DNA of 64,000 nucleotides from Bacilli bacterium (GCA_017548925.1 JAFYYX010000001.1:764658-828657); one strand, 5' to 3'. Shown: positions 17,114 through 26,200, counted from the stretch's first letter. The notes: generated from the letters alone by a model not told the origin. Numbers and translations: made by a program.

Positions 17114-17275
17114 ATGGCAACAAAAGTAACAAAGAAAAAACCATTAAGTGGTAACTTAAGAAGTCATGCATGTAATGCAACTAAAACAAAACAAAAACCA
17201 AATCTTCAAAAAAAGACTATTAATGGACAAAAAGTAATTATTAGTGCAAGAGAAGCAAAAACAATGAACAAATAG
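17114..17275 (+). CDS. rpmB: Ribosomal protein bL28
   Basis: A 53-residue basic protein starting MATKVTKKKPLSGNLRSHA. The phrases PLSGNLRSHACNATK and PNLQKKTING, and the final VIISAREAKT, are the bL28 pattern. It is a large-subunit ribosomal protein, slightly shorter than the usual 60-odd residues. The start ATG at 17114 has GGAGGTGG upstream, and a sigma-A promoter lies directly ahead. The stop codon is inside the terminator hairpin, so the coding sequence itself forms one arm of the terminator. It stands alone on the plus strand between minus-strand genes, as rpmB often does. Confidence 0.9.
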   Translation: MATKVTKKKPLSGNLRSHACNATKTKQKPNLQKKTINGQKVIISAREAKTMNK

Positions 17276-17289
17276 TTCATTGTTTTTTT
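17261..17289. terminator. Bidirectional terminator after rpmB
   Basis: Stem ACAATGAAC/GTTCATTGT (17261-17269 with 17275-17283) followed by TTTTTT on the plus strand. The opposite strand ends in TTTTTG, so it also serves the convergent gene that ends at 17288. Confidence 0.8.
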
Positions 17290-18100
17290 ATTCTTCTCTT
17301 TTTCTTGAAGCACCTTTATATTGAGCATATTGAAATTCTGATAGAGATAGAATCTCAAGAGCAAATCTTTTTCTTTTTGTAAGATAAGCAGAATATTCAT
17401 CAAAAGAATATAAATTTTCATCAAATGCTTTAAAATAAGTTTCTGCAAGATCATATAAATCTGTTACTTCTAATTTTTTAATTCCGTTTTTAAATTGGAT
17501 TTTTTCTACAAAATTACAACACATAGTTTTATAACATGAATATAAAGAACTATAGAAAATATATACACCTAAATCATTTAGTTCATCACTAGTTAAATCT
17601 AAACCAATTTTTTCAACACTAAGTCCGCCTGTTGAAAGTATATATCCTTTAACTGCATTTATGCACCTATCATTATATAATTCATTCATAAATTTTAGTA
17701 CTTTAGGATCTTTAACAAGTTTAGTTCTAAAAGTTTCTTGGTATTCTTCATAACTTACTTGATACATAGATTCATCTAGATTTAGCTCCATTAATAAATA
17801 TGAAAATTCCTGAATAATAGCATCAATTAAATTAGTAATAATTTTTTTATTTTGTAGTTGTGATAAAAATTCGGTAAAATCAGATATCCCCTCTTCAAGA
17901 TAATAATTACATATTGCAAAATATGCCATATATACTGGAATTACTTCTTGATCAACATTATTTAAAGAAGGATATGTCTTTAAATAATTATCTTTATTTA
18001 AATTATATAATTCAGTAATATTATTTATTATACCTTTGTTATAAAGTATATCTAAATCTGGTACTATTAAATCTGTTGTTGATATTTCTCTTTCGCTCAT
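17288..18100 (-). CDS. Unknown helical protein
   Basis: A 270-residue soluble-looking protein with no signal peptide or membrane helix. It is predicted mostly alpha-helical, and no known family was recognised. It has a block of several Cys and aromatic residues around 183-195 (SSLYSCYKTMCCNF). The C terminus is basic and acidic mixed (KGASRKREE). The start ATG has GGGTGG nine bases upstream; an earlier ATG after the Shine-Dalgarno is out of frame. It is a single-gene unit convergent with rpmB and shares the terminator with it. No function is offered. Confidence 0.7.
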   Translation of the reverse strand: MSEREISTTDLIVPDLDILYNKGIINNITELYNLNKDNYLKTYPSLNNVDQEVIPVYMAYFAICNYYLEEGISDFTEFLSQLQNKKIITNLIDAIIQEFSYLLMELNLDESMYQVSYEEYQETFRTKLVKDPKVLKFMNELYNDRCINAVKGYILSTGGLSVEKIGLDLTSDELNDLGVYIFYSSLYSCYKTMCCNFVEKIQFKNGIKKLEVTDLYDLAETYFKAFDENLYSFDEYSAYLTKRKRFALEILSLSEFQYAQYKGASRKREE

Positions 18101-18158
18101 AACCCATAACCACCCTGTTAATTTTATTCTACTTTAACTTATCAAATAATGTCAAATA

Positions 18159-18193
18159 AAAAAATATAACAGTATTAAACTGTTATATTTTTT
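18159..18193 (-). terminator. Terminator
   Basis: A 15-base arm (18159-18173, ending TATAACAGT) pairs with 18179-18193 around ATTAA, with T-runs on the exit side. It ends the minus-strand gene whose stop is at 18209. Confidence 0.75.
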
Positions 18194-18208
18194 AGTAATA
18201 TAGATTTA

Positions 18209-18880
18209 TTAGTTAATAAAACTGTTTATCTTTTTAATATTAAAATTTATTTGACATTTTGTATGATTATACTCACAATCAATAGTTATATTATACAATC
18301 CACTTTTTTCTAAATATTTTGAAATATCATTTTTAAATTTTCCTTTATAAACTTGGCCATAACCATTGCTTATTCTATAAATTTCCATATTCTTTAATTT
18401 AATTGGTTTTTTTTCAGGTTTAATATCTTTAAAATAACGACATTTAATACGGTTTTTTCCATAGTAACATTCATAACTATCTATATCAATAATTATTTTT
18501 TCATTATTAAATTCGGAATAACCAGTTATAGGTTCATTCGCATATAATAAAGTATCTTCATAAGTACTTTTTAAATAAACAAAAAAGGGTACAATTGGAA
18601 AACTGTGTATTAATTTATATGAAGTGTTTTTTAAAGATAATTCATTTACTTTAACATCAAAATATCTATTATTTGATGACGGGTAACCAAAAATGTTTTT
18701 AATATAAATAGGACCAAATATACCCCTTATTATAAGAACTATCAAAAATATAAAAATAATTTTCAAAATCTTTATTTTCTTTTGCTCGTTAACATCTTGG
18801 GAAAGTCTTATGTAATCTAATGTTGCTTGTCTTCTTTCCTCACTGTAAATGTGTTCATTATTAAAGTTATTTTTATTCAT
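18209..18880 (-). CDS. Unknown single-pass membrane protein
   Basis: A 223-residue protein with a charged N-terminal cytoplasmic part (1-35), one transmembrane helix (about 36-56) and an extracytoplasmic domain. That domain contains a possible disulfide pattern (Cys at YECYYG, IKCRYF, IDCEYN, TKCQIN). No family was recognised. The start ATG has no Shine-Dalgarno. Instead a perfect TATAAT lies five bases before it, so the mRNA may be leaderless. The next possible starts are out of frame. The neighbour on the far side is a secreted unknown protein; co-function is not shown. Confidence 0.65.
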   Translation of the reverse strand: MNKNNFNNEHIYSEERRQATLDYIRLSQDVNEQKKIKILKIIFIFLIVLIIRGIFGPIYIKNIFGYPSSNNRYFDVKVNELSLKNTSYKLIHSFPIVPFFVYLKSTYEDTLLYANEPITGYSEFNNEKIIIDIDSYECYYGKNRIKCRYFKDIKPEKKPIKLKNMEIYRISNGYGQVYKGKFKNDISKYLEKSGLYNITIDCEYNHTKCQINFNIKKINSFIN

Positions 18881-18885
18881 AAAAC

Positions 18886-18891
18886 ATTATA
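18886..18891 (-). promoter_or_regulatory. -10 box of a possibly leaderless gene
   Basis: TATAAT on the minus strand ends five bases before the ATG at 18880, which puts the expected transcription start at or next to the A of the ATG. No convincing -35 was seen. Confidence 0.35.
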
Positions 18892-18918
18892 CGCTACTTA
18901 AACCATTTTGCATAATTA

Positions 18919-19767
18919 CTAAAAATTGACATGAACACCTTGCATATCATCATACTTAGGATTTACACTGTTAGCGAATTTAAAAACTCCGCCTTTACCA
19001 TTGGCGCTAAAAGAATAATTTTGTGATTGTGATAAAGTTACATCAGATTTAGCGTGTTGATAAGCTCCATACGCATCAAGTCCTTGTGCCGCAAGATATA
19101 CTACAGTAAGTTGATTTTGAAGTGAATTTGTAACGTTATTTACAATATTCATAGAAATTCCCACATGTTTGGAATTAGAGGTTTTAGTATTAGAACCATT
19201 TCCATAATAATTAATAGTTATTCCATCATGTATTTGTACACCGCTTATTGAACTAAGTGTTAAATAACTTGCAGTATTATTAATCCTTAATCCAATTACA
19301 TCAAATGATTTGGTACTTGGGATTGAAAGCCAAGTATTAGTTAACGTTGCTACTCTAACACTTTGATCATTTTGAACTACCTGAAGTGTTAAAGACTTCA
19401 TACTTGTTGTATGCGTATCAGAACCACTTCTATCAAAATCATTATGAAAGGTTTCAGCAGTTTCTTTATCAACCTCTATATTAGTTGATAAAATCACATT
19501 ACCTAAATTGTCTTTCCACTCATCAAAGCGATAATATTTTGTATCTTCTTTTTTAGATAATGTATGGTCATTTTTTAATAAATCTAGGGCCTCATTTGAT
19601 AAAATTGATATTGTAGTTGGACTAAATACACTTGACAAATTATCATATTCTTCCTTTGTTAAAGAATAACCATTTTTAGTTGTAAAATATGCTTTTGCAT
19701 ATACATTATCTGTTTTAGCAATAATAAACACAAAAATAAAAATAATTAATAAATATCTAATTTTCAT
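18919..19767 (-). CDS. Secreted protein of unknown function
   Basis: A 282-residue protein with a clear signal peptide (MKIRYLLIIFIFVFIIAKTDNVYA, cleavage near residue 24). The mature part is rich in Ser, Thr and Asn with a likely beta-rich fold. It contains no Cys, and no family was recognised. An N-terminal phrase, YSLTKEEYDNLSSVF, resembles segments found in other secreted Firmicute proteins of unknown role. The start at 19767 was chosen over an upstream in-frame start because it has a perfect AAGGAGG and begins exactly at the signal peptide. The gene stands alone between a membrane protein and rpe. No function is offered. Confidence 0.7.
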   Translation of the reverse strand: MKIRYLLIIFIFVFIIAKTDNVYAKAYFTTKNGYSLTKEEYDNLSSVFSPTTISILSNEALDLLKNDHTLSKKEDTKYYRFDEWKDNLGNVILSTNIEVDKETAETFHNDFDRSGSDTHTTSMKSLTLQVVQNDQSVRVATLTNTWLSIPSTKSFDVIGLRINNTASYLTLSSISGVQIHDGITINYYGNGSNTKTSNSKHVGISMNIVNNVTNSLQNQLTVVYLAAQGLDAYGAYQHAKSDVTLSQSQNYSFSANGKGGVFKFANSVNPKYDDMQGVHVNF

Positions 19768-19877
19768 TATATCCTCCTTAAAAAATATTTTTTTAAATAC
19801 TAATAATAATTCTTTTATCACCTGATTCTTTATAATTGAGTTTTTTAGAATAAAAATAATTAATTCAATTCATTCTA

Positions 19878-20510
19878 TTATTTTAATAATTCTTTTATTG
19901 GTCTTTGAAAATTTTCATTTCCACATACATAAGAACCAACTACAAATATATCTATTGGATAAGATTTAACATCTTTATAAATATCTTTATTTACTCCACC
20001 ATCTATTTCAAGTAAAAAATGATAATTATCTTTAAAACTTTCAATATCTTTTAATCTTCCATATGAAGTTTTTAAAAACTTTTGACCACCATAACCTGCT
20101 GTTACAGTCATAAGAAGAAGTGTATCAATTTTATCATATAAAGATTCATAAGATCTTACATCTATATTAGTATTAATAGCAATGCCTGCATTAATACCAT
20201 AAGATTTTATTTGATCTACTACTTTTCTAGGTGAAGAAGTTGCCTCAGGATGAAAACTTATACACTTAGGTTTAAGCTTACTTAACTTCTCAATGTAATC
20301 TTCTGGATTTTTAACCATTAGATGAACATCAAGTGGTTTTTTTATATCTTTAAAATCTTCTAATATTTCATCAATTTCAAAGTTTTTCTCATCAACATAT
20401 TTTCCATCCATTAAATCAAGATGAATAAAATCTACTTCATTTATTTTATCAAGAAGTTCAATTGTTTTTTTTCTATCATATACACTACTAATATAAGAAA
20501 TACTAAGCAT
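19878..20510 (-). CDS. rpe: Ribulose-phosphate 3-epimerase, divergent
   Basis: A 210-residue TIM-barrel enzyme interconverting ribulose 5-phosphate and xylulose 5-phosphate. The metal ligands are in place: His30 and Asp32 (FIHLDLMDG), His63 (DVHLMV), Asp170 (LEIDGG). The phosphate loop reads MTVTAGYGGQKF instead of the usual VNPGFGGQKF, and FHPEA replaces VHAEA, so it is a divergent member. Start ATG at 20510 was chosen because AAGGAG is ten bases upstream, while the earlier TTG would be too close. It follows rsgA immediately, as in B. subtilis. Confidence 0.9.
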   Translation of the reverse strand: MLSISYISSVYDRKKTIELLDKINEVDFIHLDLMDGKYVDEKNFEIDEILEDFKDIKKPLDVHLMVKNPEDYIEKLSKLKPKCISFHPEATSSPRKVVDQIKSYGINAGIAINTNIDVRSYESLYDKIDTLLLMTVTAGYGGQKFLKTSYGRLKDIESFKDNYHFLLEIDGGVNKDIYKDVKSYPIDIFVVGSYVCGNENFQRPIKELLK

Positions 20511-20511
20511 A

Positions 20512-21351
20512 CTAATCAAGCTCCTTCATAAATAATTTATAGTCTTCATATCTTGATTTCAAGATTTTTTTACTATTTACTGCATCTTTAACCTTACATG
20601 ATTTTTCATCAATATGTTTACAATCTTTAAAATCGCATTCATAATTACTAAATTCAGGAAATCCAACTAATATAGACTCTTTAGTAATTCCATCTAAATT
20701 AATAGATGAAAAACCAGGTGTATCAGCAAAATAAATATTGCTTATTTCATGAATTTCTGTATGTCTAGTTGTATGAACTCCTCTACCTAGAGCCTCAGAT
20801 ATAGGATTTGTATCTAAATTTAAATCTTTATTAAGTTTATTTAATAAAGATGATTTACCAGCTCCAGTTTGACCGGTTAAAACAACTATTTTTTTATTTA
20901 AATATTTTTTTAAACCACTTAAATCATTGTTATAAAAAACTTTAATACCAATATTTTCATAATATTTAAATAGTTTTTTATAAACACCTCTACTAAAAAA
21001 TGACACTAAATCCATTTTTGTAACGCAAATAACCGGTTCAATATTGCTATGTTTTATAACTAAAATTAATTTATCAAGTAAATTAAGCGATAAATCAGGC
21101 TTTTTAATACTTGTTACAATTAAAGCAACATCAACATTACTTATTTGGGGTCTATTTAAAGAATTTTTTCTTTCGTGAATATTTATTATATAATTTTCAT
21201 TTGCATCAAAATCAACTATATCACCAACAAGAGGAGAAATTTTGTCGAAACGAAATTTCCCCCTTGCTCTACATTCAAATAATTTATTATCTGAACTTAC
21301 AGTATATAAATTACTAACAATTTTTACTATTTTACCAGTTTTATTATTCAT
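20512..21351 (-). CDS. rsgA: Ribosome small subunit-dependent GTPase RsgA
   Basis: A 279-residue circularly permuted GTPase that helps late maturation of the 30S subunit. An N-terminal OB fold (about 1-65) is followed by G4 VTKMDLV, then G1 LTGQTGAGKSSLLN and G3 FADTPGF. A C-terminal zinc knuckle contains the pattern CDFKDCKH and SCKVK. The order G4-G1-G3 is the family signature. Its ATG overlaps the prkC stop codon by one base (TAATG), so it is translationally coupled in the rlmN-prpC-prkC-rsgA-rpe cluster. Confidence 0.96.
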   Translation of the reverse strand: MNNKTGKIVKIVSNLYTVSSDNKLFECRARGKFRFDKISPLVGDIVDFDANENYIINIHERKNSLNRPQISNVDVALIVTSIKKPDLSLNLLDKLILVIKHSNIEPVICVTKMDLVSFFSRGVYKKLFKYYENIGIKVFYNNDLSGLKKYLNKKIVVLTGQTGAGKSSLLNKLNKDLNLDTNPISEALGRGVHTTRHTEIHEISNIYFADTPGFSSINLDGITKESILVGFPEFSNYECDFKDCKHIDEKSCKVKDAVNSKKILKSRYEDYKLFMKELD

Positions 21352-23138
21352 TAATAATTACACCAATCATCATCACAGTCATCATCTGTAGGTGTATTTT
21401 CTTGTTTTTCATTTTTTACAACTGTAATATTGAATTTTTGTTCACCAGGTAAAACTTTATATCCTTCTGGTAAACTTTGAGATACAACTGTACCATCTTC
21501 TTTTGTATCATCAGATACAGTTAAAACTTTTTCAAGTTCTACACCATTTTCAGCAGCCCAAGCTTTAACTTTAGCCTCTGTCCATTTACCTTCAGTGAAG
21601 TTAGGGTATTTTTTACTTGTATCAGCAACATAAAGTGTAATTGTATCACCAGCTGCTAATTTTTTACCAACTTCAACAGATTGACCAATTATTTCATTTT
21701 CTTTTGCAGTATCACTATTATCTACTTCTTGAATTTCTTTTATTACTTTAATCTTTTGAGCTTCAAGAGCACCTTTAACTTCAGAATAATCTTTACCTGA
21801 ATAGTTTTCAACAATAATACTTGCATCACCTAAAGAAACATAAATAGTTACTTCATAACCTTTTTTACGTTTAGTTCCAGCTATTGGATCTGTTTTAATA
21901 ACAAAGCCTTCTTTTACTGTATCAGATGCTTTTTCTATTTGTTCTTCACTAATAACAAAACCTTTATCTTGTAAAATTTTAGTGGCTTCTTTTAAAGATT
22001 TTTCAGAAACATCAGGAATAGCAATTTGTTTTCTTTTAGTTACAACAGGTATTAATACCATAATACATGTAATAATTAAAACAAGTGATGTAAAAATAGA
22101 AGCTAAAACAATTAACACTTTGTTTTGACCAGAAGATGATTTATCAGATACATCTTTAACTATTACTTCATCTTTTTTCTTCTTCTTATCTTTTTTATCT
22201 TTCTTATCGTCTTTTTCCTCTGCCTTTTCCTTTTCTTTAATTACTTTTAACATTTTAGTTTCATCGTAATCATTTTCAGGATACTTAAATGTATATTTTT
22301 CTTCATTTAATCTTTCTTCATTTAAACATGTTTTTAAATCTTCAAGCATTTCTTTTGCATCTGCATATCTATTTTTAGGATTTTTAGCAGTTGCTTTAAT
22401 GATAATATTTTCAACACTTTGTGGTATTGAAGGAAGTTCATTACGAATACTTGGAAGTGGTTCTTTTAAATGTTTAAGTGCTATTTCAACAGCGTTATCT
22501 CCATGATATGGAAGTTTACCTGTTAAAAGTTCATACATTAAAATACCCATTGAATAAATATCAGATTGAAGGGATGCACCCTTACCACTTGCTTGTTCAG
22601 GTGGAAGGTAATGTACACTACCCATTACACTATTTGTTTGAGTAAGCTGTGTAGAGTTCATTGCCATAGCAATACCAAAATCTGTTATTTTAACTAATCC
22701 ATTTTCAAGAATCATTATATTTTGAGGTTTAATATCTCTATGAATTAGATATTGATCATGTGCAACAGATAAACCTGATGCAATTTGACTCATTATATCT
22801 ACAGCTTCAGGAATAGTAAGTTTGCCTCGCTTTTTAAGAAGTGTCTTTAAATGTTTACCATCAATATATTCCATAACGATATAGTACTGACCATTATCTT
22901 CACCTACATCATATACTTCAACAATGTTTTCGTTATAAAGACTACTAGCTGCTAGGGCTTCTCTTTGAAATCTTCTAACAAACTTTTCATCAGAAGCTAA
23001 ATCACCTCTTAAAACTTTAACAGCAACATTACGATCTAGTATAGTATCATATGCTAAATAAACATTAGCCATTCCACCTTCACCAATACTTTTAATTATT
23101 TGGTAGCGGTCGGAAATTTTTTGACCTTTCATGATCAT
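21351..23138 (-). CDS. prkC: Ser/Thr protein kinase with PASTA domains (PrkC/Stk1)
   Basis: A 595-residue membrane kinase. The Hanks-type kinase domain covers about 12-270: G loop GEGGMANV (19-26), Lys41, HRDIKPQN with Asp135, and DFG with Asp153. A Lys-rich juxtamembrane stretch precedes one membrane helix (about 338-362). Three PASTA repeats follow outside the cell (from about 370), and these usually bind peptidoglycan fragments or lipid II. The tail is unusually acidic (TPTDDDCDDDWCNY). The start overlaps the phosphatase gene as ATGA. It should work with PrpC to control growth, wall synthesis and spore germination, as known for the family. Confidence 0.97.
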   Translation of the reverse strand: MIMKGQKISDRYQIIKSIGEGGMANVYLAYDTILDRNVAVKVLRGDLASDEKFVRRFQREALAASSLYNENIVEVYDVGEDNGQYYIVMEYIDGKHLKTLLKKRGKLTIPEAVDIMSQIASGLSVAHDQYLIHRDIKPQNIMILENGLVKITDFGIAMAMNSTQLTQTNSVMGSVHYLPPEQASGKGASLQSDIYSMGILMYELLTGKLPYHGDNAVEIALKHLKEPLPSIRNELPSIPQSVENIIIKATAKNPKNRYADAKEMLEDLKTCLNEERLNEEKYTFKYPENDYDETKMLKVIKEKEKAEEKDDKKDKKDKKKKKDEVIVKDVSDKSSSGQNKVLIVLASIFTSLVLIITCIMVLIPVVTKRKQIAIPDVSEKSLKEATKILQDKGFVISEEQIEKASDTVKEGFVIKTDPIAGTKRKKGYEVTIYVSLGDASIIVENYSGKDYSEVKGALEAQKIKVIKEIQEVDNSDTAKENEIIGQSVEVGKKLAAGDTITLYVADTSKKYPNFTEGKWTEAKVKAWAAENGVELEKVLTVSDDTKEDGTVVSQSLPEGYKVLPGEQKFNITVVKNEKQENTPTDDDCDDDWCNY

Positions 23139-23881
23139 AATGTTTCACTTCCTTTCCTTTCAAGATATGCAATTGAAACATTATCAACTCCACCCCTGGC
23201 GTTAGTCTTTCTAACAAGTTTGATAATTTTTTCTTCAAGTTCCAATTCTGGATCTAATAATACTTTTTCTATTTGTTCATCAGTAAGCATATTAGTTAAA
23301 CCATCACTACAAAGAAGCACTGCTTCTGCTTCATTATCTACATCAAGTACATCTGGTTCAGCTTTTTCACCAGAACCAAGTGCTTTAAGTAGTACATTTT
23401 TCTTTGGGTGATTTCTTGCCTCTTCTTCAGTTAAATCTCCAGCTTCAACTAAAAGATTAACTAAAGTATGAGGTTTAGTTACTTTATGTAATTTTCCATT
23501 TTTCATTACATAAGCTGATGAATCACCAACATTACCAATTATTAAATAATCATTTGTAACAAGTGCTATAACAGCGGTTGTTCCCATTCCAAGAGAATCA
23601 CTATGAGTATTTCCATAATCAATAATTGCTTGATTCATTTCATCTAATATATTCTTAAGCCAGTTAATAGCATCACTTTTAGTTCCAAGTGTTCCCATAC
23701 TAGTAAATCTTTTACCTAAAAATGTAACTACTAAACTAGATGCAACTTCACCTTTTCTGTGTCCACCCATACCATCAGCAACTACCATTAATACTTCGTT
23801 GGCTTGATTTTTAAGTATAGTTACACTATCTTCATTATGAGTTCTTACTCTTCCTACATCTGTTAAATAAAATGACTTCAT
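23135..23881 (-). CDS. prpC: PP2C-type protein phosphatase PrpC
   Basis: A 248-residue metal-dependent phosphatase that reverses PrkC phosphorylation. The PP2C motifs are all visible: VRTHNEDS, the metal-binding VADGMGGH, GNVGDSSAY, LLCSDGLTNML and GGVDNVSIAY. The length matches the B. subtilis enzyme. The gene is two bases from rlmN and overlaps prkC by four, the standard arrangement. Start ATG with GAGGTGA. Confidence 0.96.
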   Translation of the reverse strand: MKSFYLTDVGRVRTHNEDSVTILKNQANEVLMVVADGMGGHRKGEVASSLVVTFLGKRFTSMGTLGTKSDAINWLKNILDEMNQAIIDYGNTHSDSLGMGTTAVIALVTNDYLIIGNVGDSSAYVMKNGKLHKVTKPHTLVNLLVEAGDLTEEEARNHPKKNVLLKALGSGEKAEPDVLDVDNEAEAVLLCSDGLTNMLTDEQIEKVLLDPELELEEKIIKLVRKTNARGGVDNVSIAYLERKGSETL

Positions 23882-23882
23882 A

Positions 23883-24902
23883 TCATTTCACCTCTTTGCT
23901 TCTTAGTTGTCCGCAAGCGGCAGATATTTTTGAACCAAACTCTTTTCTAATGGTTACATTAATTCCACCCTTTTTTAAAGTATCATAAAATTTCATGATC
24001 TTATCTTTTGGACTTTTCTTGTAGATGATATGACTAGTTTCGTTATAAGGAATAAGATTTATATAAACATTTTTACCTTTAAATAAACTAATTAATTCTT
24101 CAGCATTATTTTCATTATCATTTACATTATTAAGCATAACATATTCTATAGTAACTCGTCTATTAGTATGGGCTATGTACTCGTCAATTGTTGACAGTAG
24201 TTGACTTAAACTATACACTTTATTAATTGGCATAATTTTGCTTCTTAGTTCATTATTTGAAGCATGAAGTGATATAGCCAAATTAATTTGTAGTGGTAAA
24301 TTCATAAACTCTTTAATTTTTGGAATAATACCACATGTTGATACAGTAATGTGTCTTGCTCCTATTGCTAAACCTTTATCATCATTAATTACTTTAATAA
24401 ATTCAATAACATTATCATAATTATCAAATGGTTCGCCAATTCCCATGATTACAACACTTGATATTCTTTCACTAACATCTTTTTCTATTAATAAAATTTG
24501 TTCTACCATTTCATAGGTTTCAAGGTTTCTTACTTTTTTAAGTCTTCCACTTTCGCAAAAAGAACAACCCATGTTACAACCAACTTGACTTGATACACAA
24601 ACACTTAAACCATAATCATGTCTCATTAATACAGCTTCAACATGATTATTATCTTCTAGTTTAAAAAGATACTTTTTAGTAAGGTCATCTTCCTCTTTTT
24701 TAACTATTTTTATCATGTTATTTTTAAAGTCTTTTTTTATTTGTTCTCTAGTCTCATTTTTAAAATTGGACCAGTTAGATGAATCTAGTACTTTCTTATC
24801 ATAAATCCACTCAAAAACTTGAGTTGCTTTAAACTCTTTTTCACCAATTGATGAGAAATACTTTTTAAATGAATCACGCGATAAACTAAGTAAATGTTTC
24901 AT
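23883..24902 (-). CDS. rlmN: Dual-specificity RNA methyltransferase RlmN
   Basis: A radical-SAM enzyme of 339 residues that makes 2-methyladenosine at A2503 of 23S rRNA and A37 of some tRNAs. The iron-sulfur cluster cysteines are in VGCNMGCSFCESG, and the C-terminal catalytic Cys is in SAACGQL. ESGRLKKVRNL is the subtype seen in small-genome Bacilli. Five codons read ATG GTG ATG ATG ATG at the 5' end. The last ATG (24902) is preferred because GGTG is then six bases upstream, though the first ATG at 24914 cannot be excluded. It heads the cluster with prpC, prkC, rsgA and rpe. Confidence 0.95.
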   Translation of the reverse strand: MKHLLSLSRDSFKKYFSSIGEKEFKATQVFEWIYDKKVLDSSNWSNFKNETREQIKKDFKNNMIKIVKKEEDDLTKKYLFKLEDNNHVEAVLMRHDYGLSVCVSSQVGCNMGCSFCESGRLKKVRNLETYEMVEQILLIEKDVSERISSVVIMGIGEPFDNYDNVIEFIKVINDDKGLAIGARHITVSTCGIIPKIKEFMNLPLQINLAISLHASNNELRSKIMPINKVYSLSQLLSTIDEYIAHTNRRVTIEYVMLNNVNDNENNAEELISLFKGKNVYINLIPYNETSHIIYKKSPKDKIMKFYDTLKKGGINVTIRKEFGSKISAACGQLRSKEVK

Positions 24903-24933
24903 CATCATCACCATACTATTAACATTATATCAC

Positions 24934-24965
24934 AAAAAAAGATAGATTAATCTATCCTTTTTATA
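24934..24965 (-). terminator. Terminator of the serpin gene
   Basis: A palindromic stem GATAGA-TTAA-TCTATC, flanked by A-runs and T-runs, lies three bases beyond the serpin stop on the minus strand. Confidence 0.7.
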
Positions 24966-24967
24966 AA

Positions 24968-26200
24968 TTACTTACTACAAGTTTTACCTTCCCATAAATT
25001 AGGTTCAAATACTGCACCAAAGAATAATACATCTTTTGTTTTAGTATCTCTAATCATATATACAAAAGGTTTATTAAATTCAATGTTTACAATATCTTTT
25101 TCTTGTGGAATAGCAGCATAACTATCAACTCCAAAATAAGTAATAGCTGCAGCTCTAGTACCTTTTTCATTTAAGTCAATGTATGTTTTATGAATAGCAG
25201 TACTTACATAAATATTATCTTTCATATCACTTTGTTTCATAATATTAGTAAAATCAGCTTTTTCATAATCAAATGCATCTTTAATGCCTAAACTCATTAA
25301 AGCCTCTTTAAAATTATCAACCGAATACTCATATTTAAATCTTGGAAGTGCTAAATGAATTTCATATTCTGAACTTGCTTCTTTAGCACTATTAATTAAA
25401 TTATTTATTTCTTTTTCTGTTAAGTTCTCAATATATTTATTAACATCGTCATTAGGAAGAATTGCAATAAATTCTAAATTACGTCCATTATCATAGTCAT
25501 CTTTTCCAGTAGTTGGATTATAAGATTGATATGGAATAACTACTCCTTTTGCATTTTTAGATTCTAGATATTTAAAATCACTTGAACTATATGTATTATG
25601 CATCATTTCAACATTAATCTTTTTACCATTAGATTTAGTAAAAGACTCTTTAGTTGTATCAGCACAATCAAATGCTTTTTCCCACTCAACATCAACAGCT
25701 ATAGCATTAGCAAGTCCAAGAACAAAATCATCATCTATGTCATTTAAAATCTTTTTAATCATACCATCAGTTTTTTTATTAACCCAATTATTAATAACAT
25801 CTGGTGTTTTAAACTCATCATATATAACTTCAGAATTATAGTTATCAATTAAATCAATTTTAAATTCATTTTTAATTAACTTCTTATAATAATCTTTAAT
25901 AAATAAAGCATTAGCAACATTAACTTTATTTTTTACGGAAATATCAGAAATCTTTCTATCAGGTAATATTTTTTCTATTTGTTTTTTAGTATTACCATTA
26001 GCACCTTCCTTAAGCATATTAAGTGATACTTCAATAGAATATGGGCTAACTAAATAATTTCCTTTTTTATATGTTGCTTTAATTAATTTAACATTAAAGC
26101 TATTTTTAGTATTATAACCACTTGATCCTTTCTTTTGACAACTACAACAAGTAAATAAACACAATGTTAACATAAATAAAAGTAATAAACTTTTTTTCAT
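24968..26200 (-). CDS. Serpin (serine protease inhibitor), predicted lipoprotein
   Basis: A 410-residue serpin with an N-terminal export signal ending in a Cys cluster (FTCCSCQKK, 16-24), probably lipid-anchored although the lipobox is not canonical. Serpin hallmarks include SPYSIEVSLNML (52-63), NAIAVDVEWEKAF and the C-terminal FNKPFVYMIRD. The hinge EKGTRAAAIT (345-354) is Ala-rich, as in inhibitory serpins. Counting from the hinge, P1 would be Tyr361 with Ala at P1', suggesting chymotrypsin-like targets. The loop is about six residues longer after P1 than in antitrypsin. Start ATG 26200 fits the signal peptide; AAGGAG is rather far (13 bases). It is inserted between fmt and rlmN, which are near each other in B. 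subtilis. Confidence 0.93.
   Translation of the reverse strand: MKKSLLLLFMLTLCLFTCCSCQKKGSSGYNTKNSFNVKLIKATYKKGNYLVSPYSIEVSLNMLKEGANGNTKKQIEKILPDRKISDISVKNKVNVANALFIKDYYKKLIKNEFKIDLIDNYNSEVIYDEFKTPDVINNWVNKKTDGMIKKILNDIDDDFVLGLANAIAVDVEWEKAFDCADTTKESFTKSNGKKINVEMMHNTYSSSDFKYLESKNAKGVVIPYQSYNPTTGKDDYDNGRNLEFIAILPNDDVNKYIENLTEKEINNLINSAKEASSEYEIHLALPRFKYEYSVDNFKEALMSLGIKDAFDYEKADFTNIMKQSDMKDNIYVSTAIHKTYIDLNEKGTRAAAITYFGVDSYAAIPQEKDIVNIEFNKPFVYMIRDTKTKDVLFFGAVFEPNLWEGKTCSK

Noticed and set aside
17206..17454. A minus-strand frame overlapping rpmB and the 17288-18100 gene.
   Set aside because: It overlaps two better supported genes and crosses the bidirectional terminator.
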